Assembly: GCF_000785435.2 (NCBI RefSeq) | Contig: NZ_JTDB02000010.1 | Location: 122,227-186,226, forward strand | Direction: 5' to 3' | Length of the DNA: 64,000 nt | From: Paraburkholderia sacchari | GTDB lineage: Bacteria; Pseudomonadota; Gammaproteobacteria; Burkholderiales; Burkholderiaceae | Shown here: positions 44,639 to 54,151 of the stretch, one piece after another | Position numbering within the stretch: the stretch's first letter is position 1 | Layout: the number at the start of each line of letters is the position of its first letter | Made by a program: the position numbers and the translations under genes | The notes under the pieces: model-generated | Told to the model about the DNA's origin: nothing | Seen by the model: the letters and a program-made list of their open reading frames with translations, nothing else | Databases searched by the model: none

Positions 44639-45628
44639 CTACTCCGCCTCGAAGGTTCGGCGGTACTCGGTCGGCGAGCAGTTACCCCAACAAGCAAAGG
44701 CGCGTCGAAAAGCTGCCGCGCTACTGAATCCAAGCCGTCCTGATATCTCGTCAATCGTCCACTTCGTATTCCTTAGATAGTGCTTTGCGGCTTCTCCGAG
44801 GCAACGGCTTCGCAATTCGTTATAGCTCGTTCCTTCGCTTGCCAGCCTCCGACGCAGAGTCACAGAACTCATATCGAACATCACGGCTAGCTCCGCTAGA
44901 CCGGGCAACGGGTCGCCATTCGATATCGAAGCCTCGATCGCGCCAGTAATCTTTTCGGTCACCGAGCTGCTACCGGATGACCGAGTAACCAATCCGAACG
45001 GCAAATCCTCCAAAAATTTCCCGAGTTCGACGGGCTGGCGAACCACGCGACGGCTAAGCAAAGCGGCATCAAAAGTGAATCCCGACGCGAACGCGCCAAA
45101 TTGAACAAAGGCGCCGAAAAGTCCAACAAACGGCCCGGCATCGTCTCTGCGTGGATGTGCCAGGAATACGCTTTTCGGACGAAGAGGGCGTCCAATCAGC
45201 CACCCAAACAAATGCATGAAGCAAAGGAGTCCGGTTAGATCAAGAAGGCATCCGGCGGACGAACTCTGCCGGCGGACCGTCTTCATGCTAAACGTCGCTA
45301 CATCGGCGCTAACCTCAAGGCAAAGCCCCGCTGCACGTGGTTGAAGCATTAAGCAGAAGTCCCGTGCACAGAAAATTGCTTGCTCAAGCGTCTGGCAAGT
45401 TATTGTGCACCGGCACATCATGTCCACTTCCTGCTTCGTCATAGGCGGATAGCCGTTGTCGCGCGAGACCTGTTCGCAGAGATGATCCGCAACCGACCGA
45501 TAGAGATCCGCGAATTCAGTTCGTGGGTTGCTCCCTACGAATAGACCACTTTTGCGAAACTCCGTAAGCAAGCGGGTTCTCAGCGCGTGCTGCACCTCCT
45601 CCATCCTGCCCTTCTCTCGCACACCCAT
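44639..45628 (-). CDS. AraC-family regulator with arabinose-binding-like N-terminal domain
   Basis: Regulator of 329 residues of the OruR/ArgR-like AraC class. A long N-terminal ligand domain precedes a C-terminal double helix-turn-helix (LAVMFDMSSVTLRRRLASEGTSY and IDEISGRLGFSSAAAFRRAFACWG). The ATG follows GAGGAC. It is divergent from the PhyH dioxygenase gene and probably controls it; the shared region has only partial matches to the steroid box. Confidence 0.85.
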   Translation of the reverse strand: MGVREKGRMEEVQHALRTRLLTEFRKSGLFVGSNPRTEFADLYRSVADHLCEQVSRDNGYPPMTKQEVDMMCRCTITCQTLEQAIFCARDFCLMLQPRAAGLCLEVSADVATFSMKTVRRQSSSAGCLLDLTGLLCFMHLFGWLIGRPLRPKSVFLAHPRRDDAGPFVGLFGAFVQFGAFASGFTFDAALLSRRVVRQPVELGKFLEDLPFGLVTRSSGSSSVTEKITGAIEASISNGDPLPGLAELAVMFDMSSVTLRRRLASEGTSYNELRSRCLGEAAKHYLRNTKWTIDEISGRLGFSSAAAFRRAFACWGNCSPTEYRRTFEAE

Positions 45629-45790
45629 CGTAGGTCCTCAAGTGATCATCGCGGTAGCTATCCGTGATCGTCTGTGTAACGATTGGGTTACGATCCGCAG
45701 GCTACATTTAGTCCGTATCGTCCGGAAAAGATACCGTCCTTTTTACCGTCGACACGACTTAATTCTAAGGCATACATAGGAGACACTGCC

Positions 45791-46657
45791 ATGCAAGTAT
45801 TGAACCTCAAAGACCACGAATCACTGCCGATGTTTGCTGTTTCGCCTGAGCTCGCCACGCGGATTCGCGAATACGGCCTCGAACAAAATATTAGGGACAT
45901 GGAGGAGCACGGCTACACGGTCGTGAAAGATGTCGCCTCGTCGGACTTCTTCGCGAGTCTGCGTAGTGCAATCATGAACTGTTGTCTCGAAGACAAAGGC
46001 CAATACTTCGGGATGACCCGTAAAGGCATTTCCAGCGATATGCTCCTTACCCGAGACTCGACCATTGCGGAGGCAACGATCAATCCGAAGATCCTGACGA
46101 TGATCGAGTATATGTGTGGGCGCGGCGCACAAATAAGTCAGGTAAGCGGCAGCGTACGATACGAGGGAGCAAATGCGATGGGCCTGCATTGCGATCAGTC
46201 TTGGTTGCCGGCGCCGTTCCCTGAGCACAATGCGCTGATGACCGCGTGCTGGTATTGCGACGACACGCTCGACGAGGCTTCCGGTGCAACCAAGGTCGTG
46301 CCGGGGTCACACCGGAAGATGCGCCATCCGAATCCCGACGAAGTACAAGCCTCGGAAGGCGCGGTCCCGCTCGTCAGTCCGCGAGGTTCTGTAGGCATGT
46401 GGGATGGTCGCCTTTGGCACGCAAATTATCCCCGCACGCGCGAAGGTGAGCGCGTCATGCTTCACGCCACGTACTGTCGTCTTGCCTATCGACCGCTGGA
46501 AGACTACGGTCCCGATAGCGAAGGTCTGATCGCAAAGTACGGCCCTGTCATGGAGGACCTGCTCGGTCGAAATCAATGGTGGGGTAATCGCAATTGGAAC
46601 GACGGCAGCGTCGATATGCAGAAGTACCTCCGCACCGAGCGAGATTCGCGTCGCTAA
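45791..46657 (+). CDS. Phytanoyl-CoA dioxygenase (PhyH) family protein
   Basis: Fe(II)/2-oxoglutarate dioxygenase of 288 residues. The metal-binding His-x-Asp is LHCDQSW near residue 138. The distal His lies in LWHANYP, with an Arg soon after that could bind 2-oxoglutarate (ERVMLHATYCR). Start at 45791 follows AGGAG. It lies upstream of an SDR in the same direction, which suggests hydroxylation followed by oxidation of an alcohol. The substrate is unknown; a steroid or its side chain is plausible. Confidence 0.83.
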   Translation: MQVLNLKDHESLPMFAVSPELATRIREYGLEQNIRDMEEHGYTVVKDVASSDFFASLRSAIMNCCLEDKGQYFGMTRKGISSDMLLTRDSTIAEATINPKILTMIEYMCGRGAQISQVSGSVRYEGANAMGLHCDQSWLPAPFPEHNALMTACWYCDDTLDEASGATKVVPGSHRKMRHPNPDEVQASEGAVPLVSPRGSVGMWDGRLWHANYPRTREGERVMLHATYCRLAYRPLEDYGPDSEGLIAKYGPVMEDLLGRNQWWGNRNWNDGSVDMQKYLRTERDSRR

Positions 46658-46696
46658 TCGCGCGCGTGCGCAGACCCCCTTTGGGAGAGGCCATCA

Positions 46697-47446
46697 ATGA
46701 GCAGATTTGCGAACAAAGTGGTAATCGTAACGGGGGGCGCGTCAGGGTTGGGCAAGGCAACTGCAACCCGATTCGCTCTGGAAGGTGCAAAAATTGTGGT
46801 AGCCGATGTACAAGGTCCTGCCGGACACCGGTTTGCCGAAGACATCGGCGGCATCTTTGTCGAGACGGATGTGCGTGACTCGGGCGCCGTTGACCATCTC
46901 GTAGACGTCGCCGTCAAAGAATACGGCACGCTCGATGTGATGTTTAACAACGCTGGCGTCCGTGGGCCTGCCGCGCCCGTGTCCGAGATGAGCAACGAAG
47001 ACTTTGACCAGCTGGTCAGCGTCAACCTCGCTGGAGTCTTCTACGGTGTCCGTGCGGCCGCACGGGTAATGACGCCAAAGGGGCAAGGCGTGATTATCAA
47101 TACTGCGTCTATTGGTGGGGTTCTCCCAACTGCCGAAATCGCGGCATACTGCGCGACAAAAGCAGCGGTGGTTACCCTCACCCAAGCGACAGCGGTCGAG
47201 TTGGCGCCATCGGGTGTCCGTGTGAACTGCATATGTCCCGGAGTGATGCTTACGGGCATGACAGACGGACTGCCCGCTGAAACGATCAAACGGCTGGACA
47301 GGCTGCAACCTATCGGACGCCCCGGTGACCTCACAGAAATGGCCGAAGGCGTACTCTTCCTCGCGTCCGACGCCGCTTCTTATGTGGTCGGACATGCACT
47401 GGTCGTAGATGGCGGTGCTGTTGCTGGCAGACCCCTCGGCATCTGA
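46697..47446 (+). CDS. SDR family oxidoreductase
   Basis: Classical SDR of 249 residues with TGGASGLGKATATRFA, NNAGVRGP and catalytic Ser plus YCATK. GGGAG precedes the ATG. It lies 39 bp after the PhyH gene, so both are probably one transcript. It resembles cyclohexanol/hydroxysteroid-type dehydrogenases. Confidence 0.85.
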   Translation: MSRFANKVVIVTGGASGLGKATATRFALEGAKIVVADVQGPAGHRFAEDIGGIFVETDVRDSGAVDHLVDVAVKEYGTLDVMFNNAGVRGPAAPVSEMSNEDFDQLVSVNLAGVFYGVRAAARVMTPKGQGVIINTASIGGVLPTAEIAAYCATKAAVVTLTQATAVELAPSGVRVNCICPGVMLTGMTDGLPAETIKRLDRLQPIGRPGDLTEMAEGVLFLASDAASYVVGHALVVDGGAVAGRPLGI

Positions 47447-47642
47447 CCCGCCGACAACGGTGCATCTTCAGTTGCGCACCCGAGATATCGCCCGCATTCA
47501 TAGTACCTTCCTCGATTGCGCGAGACGTCACCGATGGAGAAAGGAGAATGCGGGCGAGTGCCTCACCAGGGTTTCCCGTACGTCGCTTTATGTCATCCGA
47601 AGACAACCAATGCACTGATACTGACGACAGCTTAGGTTGAGT

Positions 47643-48830
47643 TCAAAGTCGTTCGAAGACAGCAGAAATTCCCTGCCCGCCCCCGATACACATAGTCACA
47701 AGCGCATATCGCGCACCCGTACGCTGGAGTTCCGAGACTGCCTCGACCACGAGAATTGCGCCCGTGGCCCCTACCGAATAACCCAGCGAGATACCTGATC
47801 CATGCATGTTGACCCTCTCCGGATCGAGGTCAAGTTGTTGCATGACGGCGCACGCCTGTGCAGCAAACGCCTCATCCGCCTCGACGACTTCGATGTCGGC
47901 AAGTTTCAGCCCCGTCCGTTCCATTAATGGCCGGGTAGATGCAACAGGGCCGACACCCATATACTCTGGAGAGACCCCGACGTGTGCGTAGCCCACCAAG
48001 CGCGCAAGCGGCATCAATCCTTGCTCCGTCGCACGTTGCATATCTCCAAGTACGACAGCCGCCGCCCCATCGTTAATACCTGAAGCGTTGCCTGCCGTTA
48101 CCGTTCCACCGTCGCGCTTGAAGACCGGCTTCATTCGAGATAGAGCATCCAGGGTAACGTCTGCTCTCACGTGCTCGTCGGTGTCAAAAACAACCTTACC
48201 CTTTCGCGTTTCAATCTCGATCGGGACAATTTCATCCTTGAACAACCCATCGGCTACCGCACGTGACGCGCGCTGCTGGCTCTTCAGCGCCAACTCGTCC
48301 TGCATTTCCCGCGAGATCTGAAAGCGCTCTGCCACGTTCTCTGCTGTGACACCCATATGAACGCGCCGCCACGGATCATGAAGAATCCCGCTCATGTAAT
48401 CGATGAGCGCTGCATCTCCCATGCGCTGCCCCCAGCGCGCCGCCGGGACAAGGTATGTGCCGAGACTCATCGACTCTGCACCGCCGCCAATTGCGAAATC
48501 CGTGTCACCAAGCAGGATAGTCTGCGACGCCGAAATGATTGCTTGTAGGTCTGCTCCACACAGGCGGTTTACATTGAAGGCTGGTGCCTTCTCCGGGATA
48601 CCTGAGTCGACTGCAACGACACGACTTAGGTAGGCATCAGCTGGTTCGGTGGGAACGACGTTTCCCACAACAACGTGCCCTATATCATCCGCTGCGACAC
48701 CGGATCGCACAAGAGAAGCGCGCACGACGGCCGTCCCGAGTTGACGCATAGGAACATCTTTCAAAGCGCCACCGAACGTGCCGATCGCCGATCGAGCCAC
48801 GCCCAAAACAACAACTTCACGCTGCGCCAA
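47643..48830 (-). CDS. Thiolase-family protein lacking the catalytic His
   Basis: BktB/PhaA-like thiolase fold, about 395 residues. The nucleophilic Cys (NRLCGADLQAI) and the second Cys (MCIGGGQG) are present. However, the usual NEAF is DEAF (VEADEAFAAQ), and the usual GHPxGATG is GYSVGATG, so the catalytic His is Tyr. Condensation or thiolysis by the normal mechanism seems unlikely. Start at TTG 48830 behind GGAGG, with a GTG one codon earlier. It is convergent with the PhyH-SDR unit, and no regulatory box is seen. Confidence 0.8.
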   Translation of the reverse strand: MAQREVVVLGVARSAIGTFGGALKDVPMRQLGTAVVRASLVRSGVAADDIGHVVVGNVVPTEPADAYLSRVVAVDSGIPEKAPAFNVNRLCGADLQAIISASQTILLGDTDFAIGGGAESMSLGTYLVPAARWGQRMGDAALIDYMSGILHDPWRRVHMGVTAENVAERFQISREMQDELALKSQQRASRAVADGLFKDEIVPIEIETRKGKVVFDTDEHVRADVTLDALSRMKPVFKRDGGTVTAGNASGINDGAAAVVLGDMQRATEQGLMPLARLVGYAHVGVSPEYMGVGPVASTRPLMERTGLKLADIEVVEADEAFAAQACAVMQQLDLDPERVNMHGSGISLGYSVGATGAILVVEAVSELQRTGARYALVTMCIGGGQGISAVFERL

Positions 48831-48928
48831 CACACCTCCATGGTTCGCGGACTACCCCTTCACTTAACTACAGGTTAATGGCCAGCCCGAGATTCTTGGA
48901 CATTACCAGCTAATTCAAGCAACGGAAC

Positions 48929-49531
48929 CTACAAACCGAATTCCGCTTTCATCATGCTCATGTGATCAACTACGCGCCGCGCATAGCCCTTAGCGCCCCC
49001 GCTATAGCGATATAATGCGTCTTCGAGGTTGCCATCTGACGCTCGAATGTAATCTTGTAGAATTGCAGATCCGATACGGACGTTCGTACGTGCGTCAGTC
49101 AAATCGGAACTGCGAAGGACGCGGTCTCTATGCTGAGACGGAAGCACTTGCATGAGTCCCCTGGCACCAACCACACTGACTGCGAACCGATCAAAACTAG
49201 ATTCGACCGCTATCACCGCAAGCAATAACAACGGCGACATTGTGTAGCGTCTGGCTGCGTTGAGAACCGCATAACTAATATCCAACGCATCGGGCAGTCC
49301 TATATGGAAACGCTCGCTCACCACACTTGCGATTTCGTCTGCAGTGAGTGCTCCCCCTCGCGGCTCGTCAACCGTTTGAATTGGTGTCGGCCAAAAGGGC
49401 GAATCGGCGCTGTAACACTGTCCCGTTAGCGAACCCAAGATCAAAATCGCCGCTGCGAAGACAATGCGCCGGACGCGGTACGCATGAACGCGTGGCCAAA
49501 AAATAAAATCTCCGCTCAATATCGCAAACAT
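48929..49531 (-). CDS. Lytic transglycosylase, SLT domain
   Basis: Soluble-lytic-transglycosylase-like protein of 200 residues. A hydrophobic N-terminal segment (about 22-40) looks like a signal or anchor. The SLT motif is AVESSFDRFAVSVVGARGLMQVLP, with the catalytic Glu in ESSF. The C-terminal part (DALYRYSGGAKGYARRV) is typical. It cleaves peptidoglycan in the periplasm. Its place beside an envelope transport module may mean help in assembling a trans-envelope complex, which is inference. Confidence 0.83.
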   Translation of the reverse strand: MFAILSGDFIFWPRVHAYRVRRIVFAAAILILGSLTGQCYSADSPFWPTPIQTVDEPRGGALTADEIASVVSERFHIGLPDALDISYAVLNAARRYTMSPLLLLAVIAVESSFDRFAVSVVGARGLMQVLPSQHRDRVLRSSDLTDARTNVRIGSAILQDYIRASDGNLEDALYRYSGGAKGYARRVVDHMSMMKAEFGL

Positions 49532-49755
49532 GATCTACGTTCCTGACAATCAATAACGAACACCAAATACACTCTCTGGATTGAGAATGCACACCAATTC
49601 GGCTACGTTGCGTTCGACCTTACGTTTCGACGGCGGATTGGTCGGCGCTCGTGATCTTTTGTCCCCACGAGCTGGGATGGGCCAGTGATCGGACACCAGG
49701 CCAAAAGAATTTCCTGCGCTAGTCCAGAACTTCACCTTCTCAAAACGATTGAACT

Positions 49756-50544
49756 CTAAAACCTCTGCGACGATATATTTCCGCCGTCCACGACGATCTC
49801 AGCTGCGGTGATATAACTCGCCTCGTCTGACATCAAAAAGCGAACCACGCGCGCCACCTCGTCGGCGGAACCGAGGCGCCCAAGCAAAATCCGTTCGCGC
49901 CACTTTTCCGCAAGTGACTCTGGCACACTTGCACCGCCACCACCCGACAGCATCGGCGTATCGATCATCCCGGGCGAAACCGAATTCACGCGGATCCCAT
50001 CGCGCCCGAGTTCATCCGCCATCGATCTCACCAATGACAGGACACCACCCTTCGCGGCAGTGTAGATTGGGATCAAACCATTCCCGAGTGTCGCGTTCAT
50101 CGACGATATCGCAACGATCGCCGACCCGTCGTTTCGCTTGAGGTCAGTGAGAATCGCCTGCGTAATTAGCACTAGCGGTCGAAGGTGTACGTTGAGCCCG
50201 GCGTCCCAGTTTTCCACCGTGACGCCCTCTAGCCCCGTCGCTGCAACGGTGCCGGCGGAGTGCACAAGACCACCAATCTCGCCAATCTGCCGACGCGTAA
50301 CAGCGGCAGCCTCCTCTATTTCCTCCGGCTTGCGGAGATCGAGGCACACTCCGGCAGTCGCCACACCGTACTCTTCAGTGATGGCCTGCGCGTTCCTCTT
50401 GACCTCGTCATGATTTATGTCCCACAGCGCTACAGACCTCCCGGCCGCCGCAAGTTCTCGAGCCGTAGCTAAACCAATCCCCGATGCCGCGCCGGTGACA
50501 ATCACGCCCGTTGACGGCAATGCATAACGCTTCTCTTGACTCAA
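49756..50544 (-). CDS. SDR family oxidoreductase, TTG start
   Basis: SDR of 262 residues with TGAASGIGLATARELA, HSAGTV in place of NNAG, and catalytic Ser plus YTAAK. The TTG at 50544 is chosen because AGGAGAG lies 6 nt upstream and the protein then begins 12 residues before the Rossmann fold; longer in-frame starts add an unlikely basic extension. Substrate unknown. Confidence 0.8.
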   Translation of the reverse strand: MSQEKRYALPSTGVIVTGAASGIGLATARELAAAGRSVALWDINHDEVKRNAQAITEEYGVATAGVCLDLRKPEEIEEAAAVTRRQIGEIGGLVHSAGTVAATGLEGVTVENWDAGLNVHLRPLVLITQAILTDLKRNDGSAIVAISSMNATLGNGLIPIYTAAKGGVLSLVRSMADELGRDGIRVNSVSPGMIDTPMLSGGGGASVPESLAEKWRERILLGRLGSADEVARVVRFLMSDEASYITAAEIVVDGGNISSQRF

Positions 50545-50950
50545 CTGATCTCTCCTGTATCGCTGTTTTATCGCTGCCAACCGTTCGAGGGATCGACACC
50601 TATGTTGCCTCTTCTTCTTATCTGACGCCGCTATTGAAATAAGTTGTCGGAACGGTTCAGAGGCCGCTATCGACAAGCGGCAATAGCAGTGGTAAAGCTG
50701 GGGAAGGAGCTAGCAAGGGCGCCGGTGCCAAGGCTTCGACGAAATGTGAATGGGGCATGCATGCTTACACCCAGTTGGCGTCGCAAGGAACGTTGCAGAC
50801 GCGGACCTCGGGGAACCCGCTCCCTAAAGTTCTTGCTGTACAACCGTGCGGCGTTACGGGTATCTACTTCTCAGGGCGGACACCATCCTACGATGCTATC
50901 CGCCCTAATGTCGCCAGCGAGAGTTCGAGGTGAACTCTATTGCCTAAGTA
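50545..50950. other. Gap between the SDR and DUF1329 genes
   Basis: No gene is visible. An 8-bp inverted repeat, AGGGCGGA at 50873-50880 and TCCGCCCT at 50899-50906 with an 18-nt loop, lies about 45 nt past the DUF1329 stop. It may form part of a terminator. No copy of the regulatory box is seen upstream of the SDR. Confidence 0.5.
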
Positions 50951-52366
50951 TTACTGTCCCATGCGGCGAAGCGCGTCGGGAGTGAACATGTCGGCGGTCA
51001 TGCCGCCTTGATCAATGATCGGTGCCTTCCGCTGCTGCGCAAAGAGTCCGTCAACCAAATAAGAGCCTGCTTGAAGATCCATATAAATCTGCGCAGACGC
51101 CAGGTTCTTATTGTTGATGAACGCGTTTACCCAATTAACCATCGCAACGCGCCACAAGCTGCCACGGTTGTCATATTCGTCAGACATCACTGCGGTCCAG
51201 TTGTCCTCATCGATATAGAGGACTCGCTTGGCATATTGATGGCGGTACCCCTGCTTCAGCGTCGCCTCGAGTACCCAGACTCGATGCAATTCGTAGCGCA
51301 TATAATCCGGATTCGGCACGCCCCGAGTTTTCAGCAGATCGTCATACTTCATTTTCGGATCGCTGATCAGGTAGTTGTTGTAAGGGATGTAGAGCGCCTT
51401 CTTGCCGACGATTTTCCAGTTGTAGCGCTCCGGGGACCCATTAAACAACTGATCATCGTCTACCGTGCGGAACCCACCCGGTCCTTGCGGCATGTCAAAG
51501 CCAAATGAAGGGAGCTGGCGGACTCGGCGCGTTCCCGGACTGTACTGATAGGCGTCACGCGGTTGAGTCACGTAATTGAAGTAGTCCGTGGAAACAATCG
51601 CCGTTCCTTGGTCGCGCTCCGGTTTGTCTGTTTCACCGTAGCAGTACGCGTTTACGCCGCCAACAGTCGACACACGCTGCTTAGGATCAGTACGCGGAAC
51701 CAAACATTTTTCTTGCGCACGCCCCCAGACGATATTACCGTTTGAATAGACCACGGCTTGGTCGATGGTATCGGATCTCGTCCAAGGTCCCCATGGATTA
51801 TTCATATTCCAGTAAAGCTCAAGACCCGACTTCGGAATTGGAAAAGGTACCGTTCCCGTCGTCGCGACAATGCCCTCACCGTCATTGGCGAGCTCGGAAT
51901 TCAGCGCGTTTTGCTTCGCGTTCTCACAGAACCATGACGGATAAGCGAAATCGCGGTGCGTCGCGTACACAGGGACTTTCATCGTATCGGGATACTTTTT
52001 CAGCAAATCCTTCAGGCCGTCCGACAGATGATCTGCGTACTGGTCCATATTAGCCGCAGTAATTACTATTGTAGGCTTCTCATTCGCGTACGGATTGGGA
52101 AGCGGCGAGCCCGGACCGTTGTACGTGACGCCCGGCGGTACCCCCTTCCACTGACCACCGAACGCAGGAATCTTTCCGTCTTTGCTGGCTGCCTTTTGTG
52201 CGCCAAGACAGGTCAAACTTGCTCCCAACTCAGCCGCCTCGCTCGGCTCAACCTTCGCGAATGCTGATTGAATTGAACATACGCTAAACAGCGCGATTGA
52301 GCAGCTAATCACCGCTCCCTTCATGTTAAACGGACTCACAGACGCCTCCTTACTTTCCGGGTTCAT
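50951..52366 (-). CDS. DUF1329 family secreted protein
   Basis: Protein of 471 residues with a signal peptide (hydrophobic core about residues 17-34, cleavage near AFA-KV). It matches the DUF1329 family, widely found next to DUF1302 proteins in proteobacterial catabolic loci. Distinct blocks include PSWFCENAKQNALNSEL, NNPWGPWTRS and VWVLEATLKQGYRHQYAKRVLYIDEDNW. As I recall, the family fold is like outer-membrane lipoprotein-sorting proteins, which would suit carrying a hydrophobic ligand through the periplasm. It lies 6 bp after the DUF1302 gene. Confidence 0.87.
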   Translation of the reverse strand: MNPESKEASVSPFNMKGAVISCSIALFSVCSIQSAFAKVEPSEAAELGASLTCLGAQKAASKDGKIPAFGGQWKGVPPGVTYNGPGSPLPNPYANEKPTIVITAANMDQYADHLSDGLKDLLKKYPDTMKVPVYATHRDFAYPSWFCENAKQNALNSELANDGEGIVATTGTVPFPIPKSGLELYWNMNNPWGPWTRSDTIDQAVVYSNGNIVWGRAQEKCLVPRTDPKQRVSTVGGVNAYCYGETDKPERDQGTAIVSTDYFNYVTQPRDAYQYSPGTRRVRQLPSFGFDMPQGPGGFRTVDDDQLFNGSPERYNWKIVGKKALYIPYNNYLISDPKMKYDDLLKTRGVPNPDYMRYELHRVWVLEATLKQGYRHQYAKRVLYIDEDNWTAVMSDEYDNRGSLWRVAMVNWVNAFINNKNLASAQIYMDLQAGSYLVDGLFAQQRKAPIIDQGGMTADMFTPDALRRMGQ

Positions 52367-52372
52367 ACCACG

Positions 52373-53995
52373 TCAAAACGTATACTTCGCGTGCAGTGTC
52401 AGATAATCGCGATCTGCTAGCGGATGTGTTCTAGCATTGGCGGATGAGAGATACAGGTTGACCGCCATACCAACCTCAAGGTTGTTGAGATAGGTGAAGT
52501 TAGCCCCGACACTGAGCAACTTGTCGCCGACCCCATATAGCGAGCCAAACGCGCCAGCAATCGAAGAATTCCCGGCGAGGGCGTGCTGCCATGTGATAGG
52601 TACAGAGAGATCCCAACCGTTAAACACGTTCGGGTACGACAAGGTGGCCGTTAGCGCATAGGCGGCAGAATCGCGGCTATTGTACAAATCCGAGTAGTTA
52701 GCACCGCCCATCGCGTACGGATCGACGTGCGTCGCGTGAACGTAACCGATTTCCCCCGCGATGGCGATTTCGTCGGCAAGCCAATTGTGACCAAAAGTGC
52801 GAATACCCGAGACCAAAACCTGGAGAGCGTCGCCACGTGTCGCGCTCGCACCAGCCGGCGTGTTGACCAAGATGGCCGCGCCCTGTCGATAGCTAATTTC
52901 GCTAGAAACCTGGTTGTCGCCAAGACGCGTCGAAATGCTCGCCGCCGCCATCTTGATGTTGGAGAAGTACTTTACGTAATACCCAGGTGTCGGCGTGGTC
53001 TGAACTACAACATTTGGATTCTTGTCATCGTAATTCAACCAGTAAAGACCGAGGTCCGTCTTCTGCGTCAGGAGGTAGTGCATCCCGATACCGCCCTGAC
53101 CAGAGTTGCGCGGACGAATTTCCCCAAGAAGAGGTAGCGTTACCCCGGGTGCGGCAAACAAAAACTCGGCTCCAGGCCCAAGAATATCTGTGGTCGAAAA
53201 GTACGAACCAACAGGAGACAGCTCGTTTTCCTTGTAGTTGAACTGATAGTACCCTTGGAAGCTGAGTCTCGGTGTCGCCTGCAATTGCAGCGAAAGCTGC
53301 GGTACTGGCAAAAGAATGTCCTTTACCTCGGCACCGGGAACGTTAGCCTTGGTCGCATCGGCGGGGCCTTGAGCGCTGGCCACGCCCGAGAAGAACATAC
53401 TTTCACCCCAGGCAACCACCTGATTACCCAGGCGGAAATCGATTCGTTGCGCGTCTCCCAATCTCCAGCCGCCGTACGCATACGCGTTCAGAAATCTGGC
53501 ACGCAAGCCGTTGAAATAACTCGCGGCATCCGTGAATTGGTCAAACGGTCCAGTTTTATTTACTGTTCCCGGAGAGTTATTGTCATTTCTACTGCGATAG
53601 ACCTGATCGTAAAATGCATCAGCGCTAAAATTGAAGCCGAAATCGCCATGTTTGAGATTTGCCTCAAACAGAGTGCTCAGGCGATTGTTGATCAAGCCCC
53701 ATTTTCTGAAATTTCTATCTCCGTCGTCTGCGTTGATCTGCCCTGGCAAGCCATTCGGGCCGATTGGTCCGTTGACCAGCGCATCTGCAGCGCCGGTAAT
53801 ACGCATCCCGGCACCGTAGGTCGCCGTCAAGCGATAGTCGATCGACGTCCCATCGGCGAAGTCATAGCTCCAAGCGTGAGCTCCCGTGCTCGCTAGCATC
53901 ATACCGACGACCGCAAGCGGACGTAGCTTCGATGCTATTCCCGCGTCGGATGCGAGCGCGCGGTACTTCTTCGAGTGTTTCTCCTCCAGCATCAT
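52373..53995 (-). CDS. DUF1302 family outer-membrane protein
   Basis: Protein of 540 residues with a cleavable signal (hydrophobic AVVGMMLASTGAHA, cleavage before WSYDF). Alternating beta-strand patterns and a terminal Phe (LHAKYTF) are typical of outer-membrane barrels. DUF1302 proteins are thought to be channels or receptors for hydrophobic compounds; direct evidence is sparse. Start at 53995 follows GGAG. It leads a two-gene operon with DUF1329 and has a box copy about 105 bp upstream. Confidence 0.88.
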   Translation of the reverse strand: MMLEEKHSKKYRALASDAGIASKLRPLAVVGMMLASTGAHAWSYDFADGTSIDYRLTATYGAGMRITGAADALVNGPIGPNGLPGQINADDGDRNFRKWGLINNRLSTLFEANLKHGDFGFNFSADAFYDQVYRSRNDNNSPGTVNKTGPFDQFTDAASYFNGLRARFLNAYAYGGWRLGDAQRIDFRLGNQVVAWGESMFFSGVASAQGPADATKANVPGAEVKDILLPVPQLSLQLQATPRLSFQGYYQFNYKENELSPVGSYFSTTDILGPGAEFLFAAPGVTLPLLGEIRPRNSGQGGIGMHYLLTQKTDLGLYWLNYDDKNPNVVVQTTPTPGYYVKYFSNIKMAAASISTRLGDNQVSSEISYRQGAAILVNTPAGASATRGDALQVLVSGIRTFGHNWLADEIAIAGEIGYVHATHVDPYAMGGANYSDLYNSRDSAAYALTATLSYPNVFNGWDLSVPITWQHALAGNSSIAGAFGSLYGVGDKLLSVGANFTYLNNLEVGMAVNLYLSSANARTHPLADRDYLTLHAKYTF

Positions 53996-54100
53996 CTCCG
54001 CTCCAGCAATAATATTTACTTTTATTAGAGAACTTAAAATCCGCCACATGAATAGTTCTAGTAGCGTTATGAATAGATTCGTACTCCGAACTTATCCGCG

Positions 54101-54118
54101 CATCGACCTATCGGACTA
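54101..54118 (-). promoter_or_regulatory. Steroid-regulon box upstream of the DUF1302-DUF1329 operon
   Basis: Plus strand CATCGACC TATC GGACTA, one change in the promoter-proximal half. Toward DUF1302, GAATCT (54080-54075) begins 20 nt after the box. Confidence 0.68.
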
Positions 54119-54151
54119 GGTGTCTCCACCTAGGCGCTCAAACCTAGAGAA

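Noticed and set aside
49720..49725. TAGTCC half-site between the SDR 49756 and the transglycosylase
   Set aside because: The second half (GGACGATG) is absent at N4 spacing, so it is probably a chance match.
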